Origin: Lachnospiraceae bacterium P6A3
GTDB lineage: Bacteria > Bacillota > Clostridia > Lachnospirales > Lachnospiraceae
Assembly: GCA_000702085.1 (NCBI GenBank)
Contig: JNKP01000004.1
Location: 62,001-126,000 of the forward strand
Direction of reading: 5' to 3'
Length of the DNA: 64,000 bases
Made by a program: the position numbers and the translations under genes. The notes beneath the pieces are model-generated. The model searched no databases, was not told where the DNA came from, and was given only the letters and a program-made list of their open reading frames with translations. Numbering within the stretch: the stretch's first letter is position 1; each line of letters begins with the position of its first letter. Below are positions 20,548 to 28,456 of this stretch, piece by piece.

Positions 20548-20563
20548 GTGACACCATTGTCAC
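20548..20563. promoter_or_regulatory. Perfect dyad upstream of the DUF6465 promoter
   Basis: GTGACA-ccat-TGTCAC lies 43 nt upstream of the -35 box and directly after the patatin stop codon. It has no T-run, so it is not a simple terminator. It resembles CRP/FNR-type sites but with wider spacing (TGTGA-N8-TCACA). A regulator is not identified. Confidence 0.35.
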
Positions 20564-20564
20564 A

Positions 20565-21422
20565 TTATAATCCGAAATAAGCGGCTATTTTTTCGTAATT
20601 CTTCTCAGCTTCACTATAGCCATCGTTATAAAGAGCCTTCAGATGTTCGGGGTTTTTATCGATCCTTTTTGTTTCGCTTTTTTCCTGAGGACGGATAATA
20701 AGTGCTTTGCCCTCTTTTTCCATGCGCTCGATATATTTCATCTGATCGTTATATCTGATGTCACGGTCCTTCATCAGTTTCCATACCTGAGGATATGCGG
20801 CATATCTGAGCTTTAAAGTTGCCAGCTCATATGCGGGAATGGGCTTTCTGATATATCCCACTTCTTTGGTAAGAACAACCAGGTTCTTTTCATTGCCGGA
20901 CATTATGGATCTTTCCAGGGGAATCGCATCACTTAAGCCCCCGTCCAGGTATTTTTTTCCGCCCACTTTAACCATGTTGGCCACAAGAGGGAGGGATGCG
21001 GAAGCTCTGAGTTTATCCATGTTCCTGCCCCTGCAGTTTTTAAGATGCAGATATGCGGGCTTTCCGGTCTCCACATCCGTGGCAACAGCATATGCGTTAC
21101 CTTCGTACTTCTCATACGCTTCGTGATCGAAGGGATTAAGTGTATCCGGAACCAGGCCGTATGCTATTCCCGTATTGAACAGATTTCCGGTAGTGATAAG
21201 TGAGGGAAGTCCGCAGTACCATCTGGTGTCGAGATAATCAACGCTTATGTCGTAAGCCCTCCCCCTTTGTCCCGAAATATAACTGGTCATGTGGCATGCA
21301 CCTGCGGATACTCCGTAAACGGACGAGAACATGATCTTTTTATCCATGAGAAAATCAAGGACTCCCGCCGTAAACAGTCCCTTCATTCCGCCGCCTTCAA
21401 GAACCAATCCTCCGTTTATCAT
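20565..21422 (-). CDS. Patatin-like phospholipase
   Basis: A 285-residue cytosolic serine lipase/acyl hydrolase of the RssA/YlbK type. All catalytic features are present: oxyanion loop EGGGMKGLF near the N terminus, nucleophile elbow GVSAG, and the Asp of the dyad in YLDGGLSD. No signal peptide is seen. AAGGAG precedes the ATG. It lies 12 nt downstream of the aminotransferase and is probably co-transcribed. The physiological lipid substrate is unknown. Confidence 0.93.
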   Translation of the reverse strand: MINGGLVLEGGGMKGLFTAGVLDFLMDKKIMFSSVYGVSAGACHMTSYISGQRGRAYDISVDYLDTRWYCGLPSLITTGNLFNTGIAYGLVPDTLNPFDHEAYEKYEGNAYAVATDVETGKPAYLHLKNCRGRNMDKLRASASLPLVANMVKVGGKKYLDGGLSDAIPLERSIMSGNEKNLVVLTKEVGYIRKPIPAYELATLKLRYAAYPQVWKLMKDRDIRYNDQMKYIERMEKEGKALIIRPQEKSETKRIDKNPEHLKALYNDGYSEAEKNYEKIAAYFGL

Positions 21423-21433
21423 TTAAGTTCTCC

Positions 21434-22624
21434 TTATTTTCCGTACTCTTCTTTTACGAACTTTTCGAGAACGGGAAGCGATCTCTTAACCTTCTCCGTA
21501 TCTATGCAATAAGCCATTCTGAAAAATCCGGGTGCGCCGAAGCTGTCTCCGGGTACAAGAACCAGATCGTATTTAAGTGCCTTCTGGCAAAATGCCACGG
21601 AATCTTCCTCAAGTGCCTTGGGGAAAATATAGAAGGTTCCTCCGGGACGGACAACGGTAAAGCCCAGTTCAACCAGCTTGTCGTAGATCAGGTTCATGTT
21701 GGTCTCATAAACCGAAAGATCTGCGGTAAGGTCGATGTTTTCCGCAATAGCTCTCTGCATTATAGAAGAAGGACAGTTGTGTCCGATTCCTCTTGAGATC
21801 TGAACAGCCATATTTACGAGAAGATTGGCACCCTCTGCTGCGGGATTTACCGCCATGTAACCGATTCTCTCTCCGGGAAGGGAAAGAGATTTGGAGAACG
21901 AGTAGCAGCTGATGGTGTTATCGTAATATCTTGCAATGACGGGAGCTTCTTTTCCGTCAAAGACGATCTCCCTGTAAGGCTCATCGGATATGATATAAAT
22001 GGCGTGAGAATACTTCTCCTGTGCTGCCTTAAGGATATCCGCAAGTTTCTTTACGGTATCTTCGGAATATACGATTCCGGAAGGATTGTTGGGAGTATTG
22101 ATAAGGACCGCCATGGTCTTCTCATTTATCATTTTTTCGAACTCGTCGAAATTGATCTGGAAAGTCTCGGTATCGGGGCTTACAACCTTAAGCACCGCGC
22201 CGGTGAGATTTACGTAAGGTCTGTACTCGGGGAAAAAGGGAGCAAAGGTGATGATCTCATCTCCCTCCTGAGCTACCAGTCTGAATGCATGAGCAAGAGC
22301 GGATGCCGCGGCACTGGTCATAAAGATATGCTCTCTCTTATAGTCGATGCCGAATCTGCGCTTTAATGAAGCAGCAACCGCATCTCTTGCTTCGGGAAGG
22401 CCGGGATTGGGAGAATATCCGTGAAGGGATCTGGAATCCATGGTCTGAAGAAGCTTTATCATTGTTTCATTGATGGCATCGGGAACAGGAACGGAAGGAT
22501 TTCCGAGGCTGTAATCGAATACATTCTCATATCCTATCTCGGCTCCTCTTGCGGCAGCTTTTCCCGCAAGATCCCTTATAACCGATTTTGCACCCAGCAT
22601 ATCAATATATTTCTGTACGAGCAT
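21434..22624 (-). CDS. PLP-dependent class I/II aminotransferase
   Basis: A 396-residue fold-type I enzyme. Substrate-binding and cofactor motifs are visible: YSLGNPSVPVPD, HGYSPNPGLPEARDAV, NTPNNPSG, ISDEPYREIVFD and the Schiff-base Lys in CYSFSKSLSLPGERIGY. It is of the AspC/AraT-like clade and probably transaminates aspartate or aromatic amino acids; the exact substrate is not determined. AAGGAGA precedes the ATG. It heads a pair with the patatin gene. Confidence 0.92.
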   Translation of the reverse strand: MLVQKYIDMLGAKSVIRDLAGKAAARGAEIGYENVFDYSLGNPSVPVPDAINETMIKLLQTMDSRSLHGYSPNPGLPEARDAVAASLKRRFGIDYKREHIFMTSAAASALAHAFRLVAQEGDEIITFAPFFPEYRPYVNLTGAVLKVVSPDTETFQINFDEFEKMINEKTMAVLINTPNNPSGIVYSEDTVKKLADILKAAQEKYSHAIYIISDEPYREIVFDGKEAPVIARYYDNTISCYSFSKSLSLPGERIGYMAVNPAAEGANLLVNMAVQISRGIGHNCPSSIMQRAIAENIDLTADLSVYETNMNLIYDKLVELGFTVVRPGGTFYIFPKALEEDSVAFCQKALKYDLVLVPGDSFGAPGFFRMAYCIDTEKVKRSLPVLEKFVKEEYGK

Positions 22625-22719
22625 ATTTGTCTCCTTACGTTGGTTTATGAAAAATAATACACTTTACTAATCTTAAACTCTAAATGCCTTGTAATCAAGG
22701 GATGGAATTAGGGTTTTAC

Positions 22720-22748
22720 TTGACTTGACCGGGATTTATTTATAATAT
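22720..22748 (+). promoter_or_regulatory. Promoter of the SRP RNA
   Basis: TTGACT (22720-22725) and TAATAT (22743-22748) are spaced 17 nt apart; TATAAT at 22741 overlaps. The predicted start is 22755-22756, exactly where the terminal helix of the RNA begins. Confidence 0.75.
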
Positions 22749-22755
22749 ATTTTCG

Positions 22756-22895
22756 TTGTGTGCAGACAGCAGCTCATCATTCGGTCCTGCGCAGTGCGAC
22801 ACTGTGAACCGTGTCAGGTGGGGAACCAAGCAGCACTAAGCAGAACGTCCATGTGCCGCAGATCAGCCGGGTGGTGAGTTGCTTCCTGCACACAA
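22756..22895 (+). ncRNA. ffs: Signal recognition particle RNA (4.5S/scRNA type)
   Basis: About 140 nt. The ends pair (TTGTGTGCAG with CTGCACACAA), and the helix 8 apex is recognisable as GTCAGGTGGGGAACCAAGCAGC with a GGAA tetraloop and the symmetric/asymmetric internal loops that bind Ffh. A T-run (TTGTTTTTTAG) directly follows the terminal helix. The RNA guides nascent membrane proteins to FtsY/SecYEG. It is longer than the E. coli 4.5S RNA, but I do not see a full Alu domain. Confidence 0.92.
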
Positions 22896-22913
22896 CTTGT
22901 TTTTTAGTACGTT

Positions 22914-23828
22914 ATGAATTTGATGGATACTTCAAAATTCTATAAAGACTGCACTCTGTGCCCCAGAAACTGCCACGCGGACAGAAAAGTCGGTGGGACG
23001 GGCTTTTGCGGCATGAGCGCTCATCTTATGGTAGCCAAAGCCTACAAGCATATGTGGGAAGAGCCCTGTATCACAGGACCCTCCGGCTCGGGCACCGTAT
23101 TCTTTTCCGGATGCAATCTGGGGTGCCTCTTCTGTCAAAATCACGAAATATCCCATGAACATAAAGGACTTGAGATTACCGCATCCGTACTCTCGGAAAG
23201 CTTTCTTAAACTTCAGTCCGAAAACGCATCAAATATCAATCTGGTTACGGGTGTCTGCCATATCCCCCTGATAGTCAATGCTCTGATCATGGCCCGCGAT
23301 AACGGCCTTACGATTCCCGTCGTATATAATTCAAGCGGGTACGAATCCGTAGAAAGTCTGAAACTCCTTGAGGGTCTGGTAGATATCTATATGCCCGATT
23401 TCAAATACATGTCATCCGAGCTGAGCCTTGAATACAGTAAAGCTTCGGATTATCCGGACATTGCAAAAAAAACACTTTCGGAAATGTATTCCCAGACAGG
23501 TCCCGCAGTCATATCGGAGGAAGGGCTTATGAAAAAAGGCGTTCTCGTAAGACATCTCGTTCTTCCGGGCGGCGTATCCGACTCCAAAAAAGTCCTCAGA
23601 TATCTTCACGAAACATACGGGAATAATATACTCATAAGCATCATGAACCAGTATACCCCCATGCCTTCCGTAGCCTGTCACAAGCTTCTTTCCAGGAAAG
23701 TAACCCCCGAAGAATATGCCCGCGTCATCGAATTTGCGGACAAAATAGGCATAGAAAAAGGCTTCGTCCAGGAGGGCGAAGCCGTAAGCGAATCATTTAT
23801 TCCAAGCTGGGATCTGGAAGGCATTTAA
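22914..23828 (+). CDS. PflX-like radical SAM protein (putative pyruvate formate-lyase activating enzyme family)
   Basis: A 304-residue Fe-S enzyme. The radical SAM cluster motif is CNLGCLFC (CxxxCxxC) near residue 65, and an N-terminal Cys-rich segment CTLCPRNCHADR...FCGM is typical of COG1313. It probably generates a glycyl or other radical, but the partner protein is not known. The gene starts 18 nt after the SRP RNA. There is no Shine-Dalgarno before the ATG at 22914 or the in-frame ATG at 22923, and no separate promoter, so it may be expressed by read-through from ffs. Its end overlaps the convergent regulator gene by 4 nt. Confidence 0.88.
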   Translation: MNLMDTSKFYKDCTLCPRNCHADRKVGGTGFCGMSAHLMVAKAYKHMWEEPCITGPSGSGTVFFSGCNLGCLFCQNHEISHEHKGLEITASVLSESFLKLQSENASNINLVTGVCHIPLIVNALIMARDNGLTIPVVYNSSGYESVESLKLLEGLVDIYMPDFKYMSSELSLEYSKASDYPDIAKKTLSEMYSQTGPAVISEEGLMKKGVLVRHLVLPGGVSDSKKVLRYLHETYGNNILISIMNQYTPMPSVACHKLLSRKVTPEEYARVIEFADKIGIEKGFVQEGEAVSESFIPSWDLEGI

Positions 23829-24907
23829 AGCTTGTCTTCCATCTTCTTCAGATAATTTTCTACCATAAGTGCGATCTTAAAGGTAACGGCGTCATCAAAA
23901 TTCCTCAGATCGAGTCCCGTTATCTTCTGAAGCTTTTCAATCCTGTAAACAAGTGTATTACGATGGATGAAAAGATGTCTTGATGTCTCGGATACGTTCA
24001 GGTTGTTCTCGAAGAACATCTTGATCGTTCCTCTTGATTCTTCATCAAGCTCTTCAAGTATTCCCCCGTCAAATACCTCCTGAAGGAACATCTGACAAAG
24101 AGGTACGGGAAGCTGATATATCAGCCTGCCTATTCCGAGACTTGTGTAGGCTGCAACTTCCTGTTCGGCATAGAAGATGGATCCCACGTCCATGGCCATC
24201 TTGGCCTCTTTATAGGATTTGGATACATCCTTAAGTTCATTTACAACGGTTCCGTAGGAAACCTTTGCGGAAAGCATTGCCTCGGTATTAAGACTGGATA
24301 CGATAGTCCTTGCCACCGATTCCAGTTCATCCTCACCCCCGTCATCCTTGAGACATTTTATAAGGATCAGGGTATCCTCATCAACACTGGTGATCACATC
24401 GCCGCTCTGTGGAGCAAACAGTCCCTTGAGCAGTTCCTTTACGATACTGTCTTTATCTTTCTTAAAAGAAACCAGGTATACACATCTGGGAACATTTACT
24501 TCTATTTTCAGCTTTCTCGCACGGTTATATATATCCACGAGAAGCAGATTATCCAGGATAAGATTCTGATAGAAATTACCCTTGTCATCCCTCTCTTTAT
24601 ACGCATCCATAAGATCCGCCAGCTGTGCCACGCATATACGCGCAACCTGATAGGAATCCTCCTTGGATGCATCGCAGGCAAGGACAAATCTGGTGTCCCC
24701 GTTATCGCTGACCTTCAGGAAATATACTCCGCCCGATTCCTGGGAATCCGCCTGTGACTGTGCGAAATCCCTCACAATATTCTCATCCGCTTCGGGACCC
24801 TCCGCAGAAGCAACCGATTTGCCCTGGGTATCATACAAAGTCATTCCGACCTTGGTGATCGACTGAAGTCCGCTGATGCTCTTAAGTAATATCTGGTTTG
24901 TGATCAT
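23825..24907 (-). CDS. CdaR/PucR-family transcriptional regulator
   Basis: A 360-residue regulator. The N terminus (1-130) resembles a sugar-diacid/ligand-sensing domain, the middle (about 140-260) the GGDEF-like CdaR domain, and the C terminus carries the PucR-type HTH (NLNVSETSRHLFIHRNTLVYRIEKL) followed by LRNFDDAVTFKIAL. Family members activate carbohydrate or purine catabolism genes. GCGGAGAG precedes the ATG. A strong terminator separates it from the upstream sugar ABC ATPase gene; regulation of that gene is possible but unproved. Confidence 0.88.
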   Translation of the reverse strand: MITNQILLKSISGLQSITKVGMTLYDTQGKSVASAEGPEADENIVRDFAQSQADSQESGGVYFLKVSDNGDTRFVLACDASKEDSYQVARICVAQLADLMDAYKERDDKGNFYQNLILDNLLLVDIYNRARKLKIEVNVPRCVYLVSFKKDKDSIVKELLKGLFAPQSGDVITSVDEDTLILIKCLKDDGGEDELESVARTIVSSLNTEAMLSAKVSYGTVVNELKDVSKSYKEAKMAMDVGSIFYAEQEVAAYTSLGIGRLIYQLPVPLCQMFLQEVFDGGILEELDEESRGTIKMFFENNLNVSETSRHLFIHRNTLVYRIEKLQKITGLDLRNFDDAVTFKIALMVENYLKKMEDKL

Positions 24908-24924
24908 TGATCTCTCCGCTTCGG

Positions 24925-24962
24925 AAAAAAAACATCCCGGGCCAGTACTCGGGCCCGGGATG
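24925..24962 (-). terminator. Strong terminator after the ABC ATPase gene
   Basis: A GC-rich stem of 10-11 bp (CATCCCGGGC / GCCCGGGATG) is followed on the minus strand by eight T. It ends 17 nt before the CdaR-type start codon, so the regulator gets its own transcript. Confidence 0.93.
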
Positions 24963-24978
24963 AGGGTAATTGTAAAGA

Positions 24979-26091
24979 TTAGTTGGTGATAACCTTCTCA
25001 GTCTCCTTATCGAATACGTGAATCTTCTCGATATCGATTGCGAATCTGATGTTATCGCCGGGTCTTGCATTTGTACGAGGATCGACTCTTGCGGTGATAG
25101 GGAACTCCTCGAGATCGAAGTAAAGGAATACTTCTGCGCCCATGAGCTCGTAAACCTTAACAACTGACTCGAATACACTTGCGGGAGAGGTCTCGATGTA
25201 CATCTCTGAATCGTAAACGTCCTCAGGTCTGATACCGAAGGTAACGATCTTTCCGTCATATCCGCCCTCGATGAGCTTCTTGCTCTTTGCGGGAGGAAGG
25301 GGAATGCTGTGACCTGCGATCTCAAGGTTAGCAACGTCGCCGTCAACAACTACGGTTGCATCAAGGAAGTTCATCTGAGGTGATCCCATGAATCCTGCAA
25401 CGAAGAGGTTGCAAGGCTTGTCATAGAGATTCTGAGGAGAATCAACCTGCTGAACGATACCGTCCTTCATAACGACGATTCTGTCACCGAGGGTCATAGC
25501 CTCTGTCTGGTCGTGGGTAACGTAGATGATGGTGGTTCCGAGTCTCTGGTGAAGCTTTGCGATCTCGATTCTCATCTGTACACGAAGCTTTGCATCGAGG
25601 TTGGAGAGAGGCTCGTCCATGAGGAATACCTTGGGGTTACGTACGATAGCACGTCCCATGGCAACACGCTGTCTCTGTCCACCGGAAAGAGCCTTGGGCT
25701 TACGGTCGAGAAGAGAGGTGAGGTCAAGGATACGAGCAGCTTCCTTAACCATCTTGTCGATCTGATCCTTGGGAACCTTACGGAGCTTAAGTCCGAATGC
25801 CATATTATCGTAAACGGACATATGAGGATACAGAGCGTAGTTCTGGAATACCATTGCGATATCACGGTCCTTGGGCTCAACATCGTTCATGAGCTTGTCG
25901 CCGATGTAAAGCTCACCGCCGGAGATATCCTCGAGACCTGCGATCATACGAAGGGTAGTTGACTTACCGCATCCGGAAGGTCCAACGAAGATGATGAACT
26001 CCTGATCGTTGATCTCCAGGTTGAAATCCTTAACTGCCTCAAAGCCGTTGGGATAAACCTTGGTGATATGCTTAAGTGAAAGACTTGCCAT
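24979..26091 (-). CDS. ugpC: Sugar ABC transporter ATP-binding protein (UgpC/MsmX type)
   Basis: A 370-residue cytosolic ATPase that energises carbohydrate importers. Walker A GPSGCGKSTT, Q-loop, signature LSGGQRQRVAMGRA, Walker B VFLMDEPLSNLDA and the H-loop THDQTEAM are all intact, followed by TOBE domains. Family members are often shared by several sugar transporters, and no permease or binding-protein gene is adjacent, as expected for a multitask MsmX-like ATPase. I chose the ATG at 26091 (MASLSLKHI) with AAGGAG 11 nt upstream. Confidence 0.95.
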   Translation of the reverse strand: MASLSLKHITKVYPNGFEAVKDFNLEINDQEFIIFVGPSGCGKSTTLRMIAGLEDISGGELYIGDKLMNDVEPKDRDIAMVFQNYALYPHMSVYDNMAFGLKLRKVPKDQIDKMVKEAARILDLTSLLDRKPKALSGGQRQRVAMGRAIVRNPKVFLMDEPLSNLDAKLRVQMRIEIAKLHQRLGTTIIYVTHDQTEAMTLGDRIVVMKDGIVQQVDSPQNLYDKPCNLFVAGFMGSPQMNFLDATVVVDGDVANLEIAGHSIPLPPAKSKKLIEGGYDGKIVTFGIRPEDVYDSEMYIETSPASVFESVVKVYELMGAEVFLYFDLEEFPITARVDPRTNARPGDNIRFAIDIEKIHVFDKETEKVITN

Positions 26092-26154
26092 ATTTTTTAA
26101 TACTCCTTTCAGAATACCTATTAATGACGGCTTTGCCGCCCAATACATGTATGA

Positions 26155-26182
26155 AGTATACTATCTGTCAACTTCCCTGCAA
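26155..26182 (-). promoter_or_regulatory. Predicted promoter of the sugar ABC ATPase
   Basis: TTGCAG (26177-26182), a 16-nt spacer and TATACT (26155-26160) lie on the minus strand about 64 nt upstream of the start codon. The rest of the 225-nt gap (26092-26316) contains two short hairpins near 26270-26312 with weak T-runs, probably the 3' end of the YesL transcript. Confidence 0.55.
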
Positions 26183-26316
26183 ATAACCGAGATAGACAAA
26201 CTTTTGTCACAGGTTTGGGCATTTTGCCATGGAAAATGAAAAAAAACTAAATATATTGGCATTTTGTCCAAGGCCTGCTTACAGGCTTTCGTCGTTTTGA
26301 CAGTAGTCAAAAGCCC

Positions 26317-27012
26317 CTATTTAGTATCTCTTTTCATGGCTTCCTGCATGGCTTCCTCGACGGGATCGGTTTCGGGAGCCTGATCGGGGTGCTCTTCATA
26401 GAACTTGTTCTCGATCTGCTCGAATGCTTTTCTGTAAAGCATTGCGCTTACATATCCGGGAGCGCTGATTCCGAACATGATGACAATGGGAATAACCGCA
26501 AACCAGTGAAGGCCGACATAAATGGGGATTATGTACAAAACGCCCATAAGAATGGCTCTGGGAAGGATTGCAACCGTCATATGAAGGCCGCTTCTGATGG
26601 TTCCCTTGATCGTATTGTCAAATCTTGCCAGCACAGGGAATATCATTATGCAGGCTATATATACGAAAAATGCTATCGCATAGAAGATGGCACGGACCAC
26701 ATTGATGCCCGTTCCTTCAAGCCCCATGGCAAACAGGACATCTACAACCACAAAAAACAGTACCACCAGCATCATAAGCCAGATTATGGTCGCCTGCTTG
26801 AAATTCTGCTTAAAAGAATGAAAAAAGCCCTTGGTAATGCCGGGTTCCTCATTCTTAACAAGCTTATAGCACATATAATCTTTGGCGGTAAGTGCAGCGC
26901 CGGCGGTAACAACAGGGATGCACATCATTATGGTCAGCAGGTTGAGCCACATAAGATCCGCCACTTTGGTCAGAATGACCATTATTTTTGATTCGGGATT
27001 AAGAAAATGCAC
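26317..27012 (-). CDS. YesL/DUF624-family membrane protein
   Basis: A 231-residue integral membrane protein with about five hydrophobic helices and an acidic C-terminal tail. The N terminus (WLNLLTIMMCIPVVTAGAALTA) is the conserved DUF624 signature. Members usually neighbour carbohydrate ABC transporters, as here, but their function is unknown. The start is a GTG at 27012 with AGAGAGG 7 nt upstream. It begins 11 nt after the GNAT gene and is probably the last gene of the long run from 39035. Confidence 0.88.
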   Translation of the reverse strand: MHFLNPESKIMVILTKVADLMWLNLLTIMMCIPVVTAGAALTAKDYMCYKLVKNEEPGITKGFFHSFKQNFKQATIIWLMMLVVLFFVVVDVLFAMGLEGTGINVVRAIFYAIAFFVYIACIMIFPVLARFDNTIKGTIRSGLHMTVAILPRAILMGVLYIIPIYVGLHWFAVIPIVIMFGISAPGYVSAMLYRKAFEQIENKFYEEHPDQAPETDPVEEAMQEAMKRDTK

Positions 27013-27023
27013 TTTAAACCTCT

Positions 27024-27515
27024 CTAGAAGATCAGTTCCATGGTCGTAACCCTTATTCCGGATATATTCTTCTCCGGTTCAAGAGGCATAAAACCGATCT
27101 TTTTATAAAACTCCACGGCATAGGGTGCCGCTTTTACGATCATACAATTTTCGTGACAAATGTCTCTCAGATATCTGCAGAGCCTGTCTATCAGCTCGGT
27201 GCCTATACCGCTTCTGTGAAACTCTTTTGCCACAAACAGCAAGGAAAGACGGTTTCCGCTCCTGACCGATCCGACTCCGACTATCTTGCCGTCCAGTCTG
27301 GCCACCATCACCGGATAACTTCCCCTTAAGAAAGCCTTGTGCAGGTCATCGTCCGTAATGAATTCAAAAAAATGACCTACCCCTTCCTCACCGTAATCCG
27401 CGGCTTCGAATTCCATAAAAGTCGTCCAGACTAAAGACATCGCTTCGGTCCAGTCGTCGGGATCCGCCCACTCATAGCTGATTCGGGATGTTAATGAAGC
27501 CTTGCCGTTATCCAT
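27024..27515 (-). CDS. GNAT-family N-acetyltransferase
   Basis: A 163-residue cytosolic acetyltransferase. The acetyl-CoA motif is LLFVAKEFHRSGIGTELID, with a C-terminal MIVKAAPYAVEFYKKIGF typical of the family. The substrate is unknown. It starts 25 nt inside the end of the alpha/beta hydrolase gene, so it is translationally coupled to it. Confidence 0.88.
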   Translation of the reverse strand: MDNGKASLTSRISYEWADPDDWTEAMSLVWTTFMEFEAADYGEEGVGHFFEFITDDDLHKAFLRGSYPVMVARLDGKIVGVGSVRSGNRLSLLFVAKEFHRSGIGTELIDRLCRYLRDICHENCMIVKAAPYAVEFYKKIGFMPLEPEKNISGIRVTTMELIF

Positions 27516-28429
27516 TCAAGGATATCCTCTTTAACGGTTTGTTTATCATCCTCATTGAGGATCTCGTGTCTGTCACCCGGGTAGAGCTTAACGGTGATGT
27601 CTTTTACGCCTGCTGCCTTATAACTTTCGGCCGCAGCCTTTACTCCCTCACCGTACTCACCTACGGGATCATCCTGACCCGCTACGAAAAAGAGAGGAAG
27701 GTCTTTGGGAACCGCATCGATGTTCACGTCTTTCTGCATTCTCTTTATAAGTTCAAACAATGCCAGATAGCCGTTTGCCGTAAAATCAAAACCGCAATCG
27801 GGGTCCGCGATATAGTCATCCACATTCTTTTCGTTTTTGCTGAGCCAGTCAAAAGAGGTTCTGGGATTCTCTATCTTCTTAAGATATCCCCCGAAGCTCA
27901 TCTTGGTAACAAGGGCGGGCACGCATTTCTGGCCCTTAAACAGCGCGGTAAGCTTGGTAAGAGCAGCCCCCGCACTTACCGCAGCCGCATTCGGATGTCC
28001 CGTTCCCATGATCACCGCCATACGGATTCCGGTTCCGTAGCGGTAAATATAATTTCTGGTTATAAAAGAGCCCATGCTGTGGCCGAGAATTATCACCGGA
28101 AGTCCGGGGAATTTCTCCTGGGTTATTTTCTTGAGCCTGTGCACATCCCTTACGATAACCGTAGCGGGATCCTGCTCGCAAAAATACCCCTTGGTCTGTC
28201 CCTCGGCGACACTTCCGCCGTGTCCGAGATGATCTTCTCCGGTTACGATAAAACCGTTTGAAGTCATAAACTCGGCAAAATCCTCGTATCTGCCCACATA
28301 TTCTTCCATTCCGTGGACGATCTGGATAATACCCTTAGCTCCGGCTTCACCCTTGTCGGGCATCCACCTTACACCGTGGATACTTGATTTTCCGTCTCTG
28401 GAATCAAAATAAAACTCTTCTTTTTTCAT
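27491..28429 (-). CDS. Alpha/beta hydrolase, monoacylglycerol-lipase-like
   Basis: A 312-residue serine hydrolase of the Hydrolase_4 (lysophospholipase) type. The nucleophile is in ILGHSMGSFI; the oxyanion region IIQIVHGMEEYVGRYEDFA is characteristic; the acid (AGQDDPVG) and base (PGDRHEILNE) follow in order. No signal peptide. GAGGT precedes the ATG. It sits 28 nt downstream of metG and overlaps the GNAT gene. It probably hydrolyses monoacylglycerols or lysophospholipids. Confidence 0.9.
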   Translation of the reverse strand: MKKEEFYFDSRDGKSSIHGVRWMPDKGEAGAKGIIQIVHGMEEYVGRYEDFAEFMTSNGFIVTGEDHLGHGGSVAEGQTKGYFCEQDPATVIVRDVHRLKKITQEKFPGLPVIILGHSMGSFITRNYIYRYGTGIRMAVIMGTGHPNAAAVSAGAALTKLTALFKGQKCVPALVTKMSFGGYLKKIENPRTSFDWLSKNEKNVDDYIADPDCGFDFTANGYLALFELIKRMQKDVNIDAVPKDLPLFFVAGQDDPVGEYGEGVKAAAESYKAAGVKDITVKLYPGDRHEILNEDDKQTVKEDILEWITARLH

Positions 28430-28456
28430 TCATGTACCTCTTGGCACGGGAAATGA

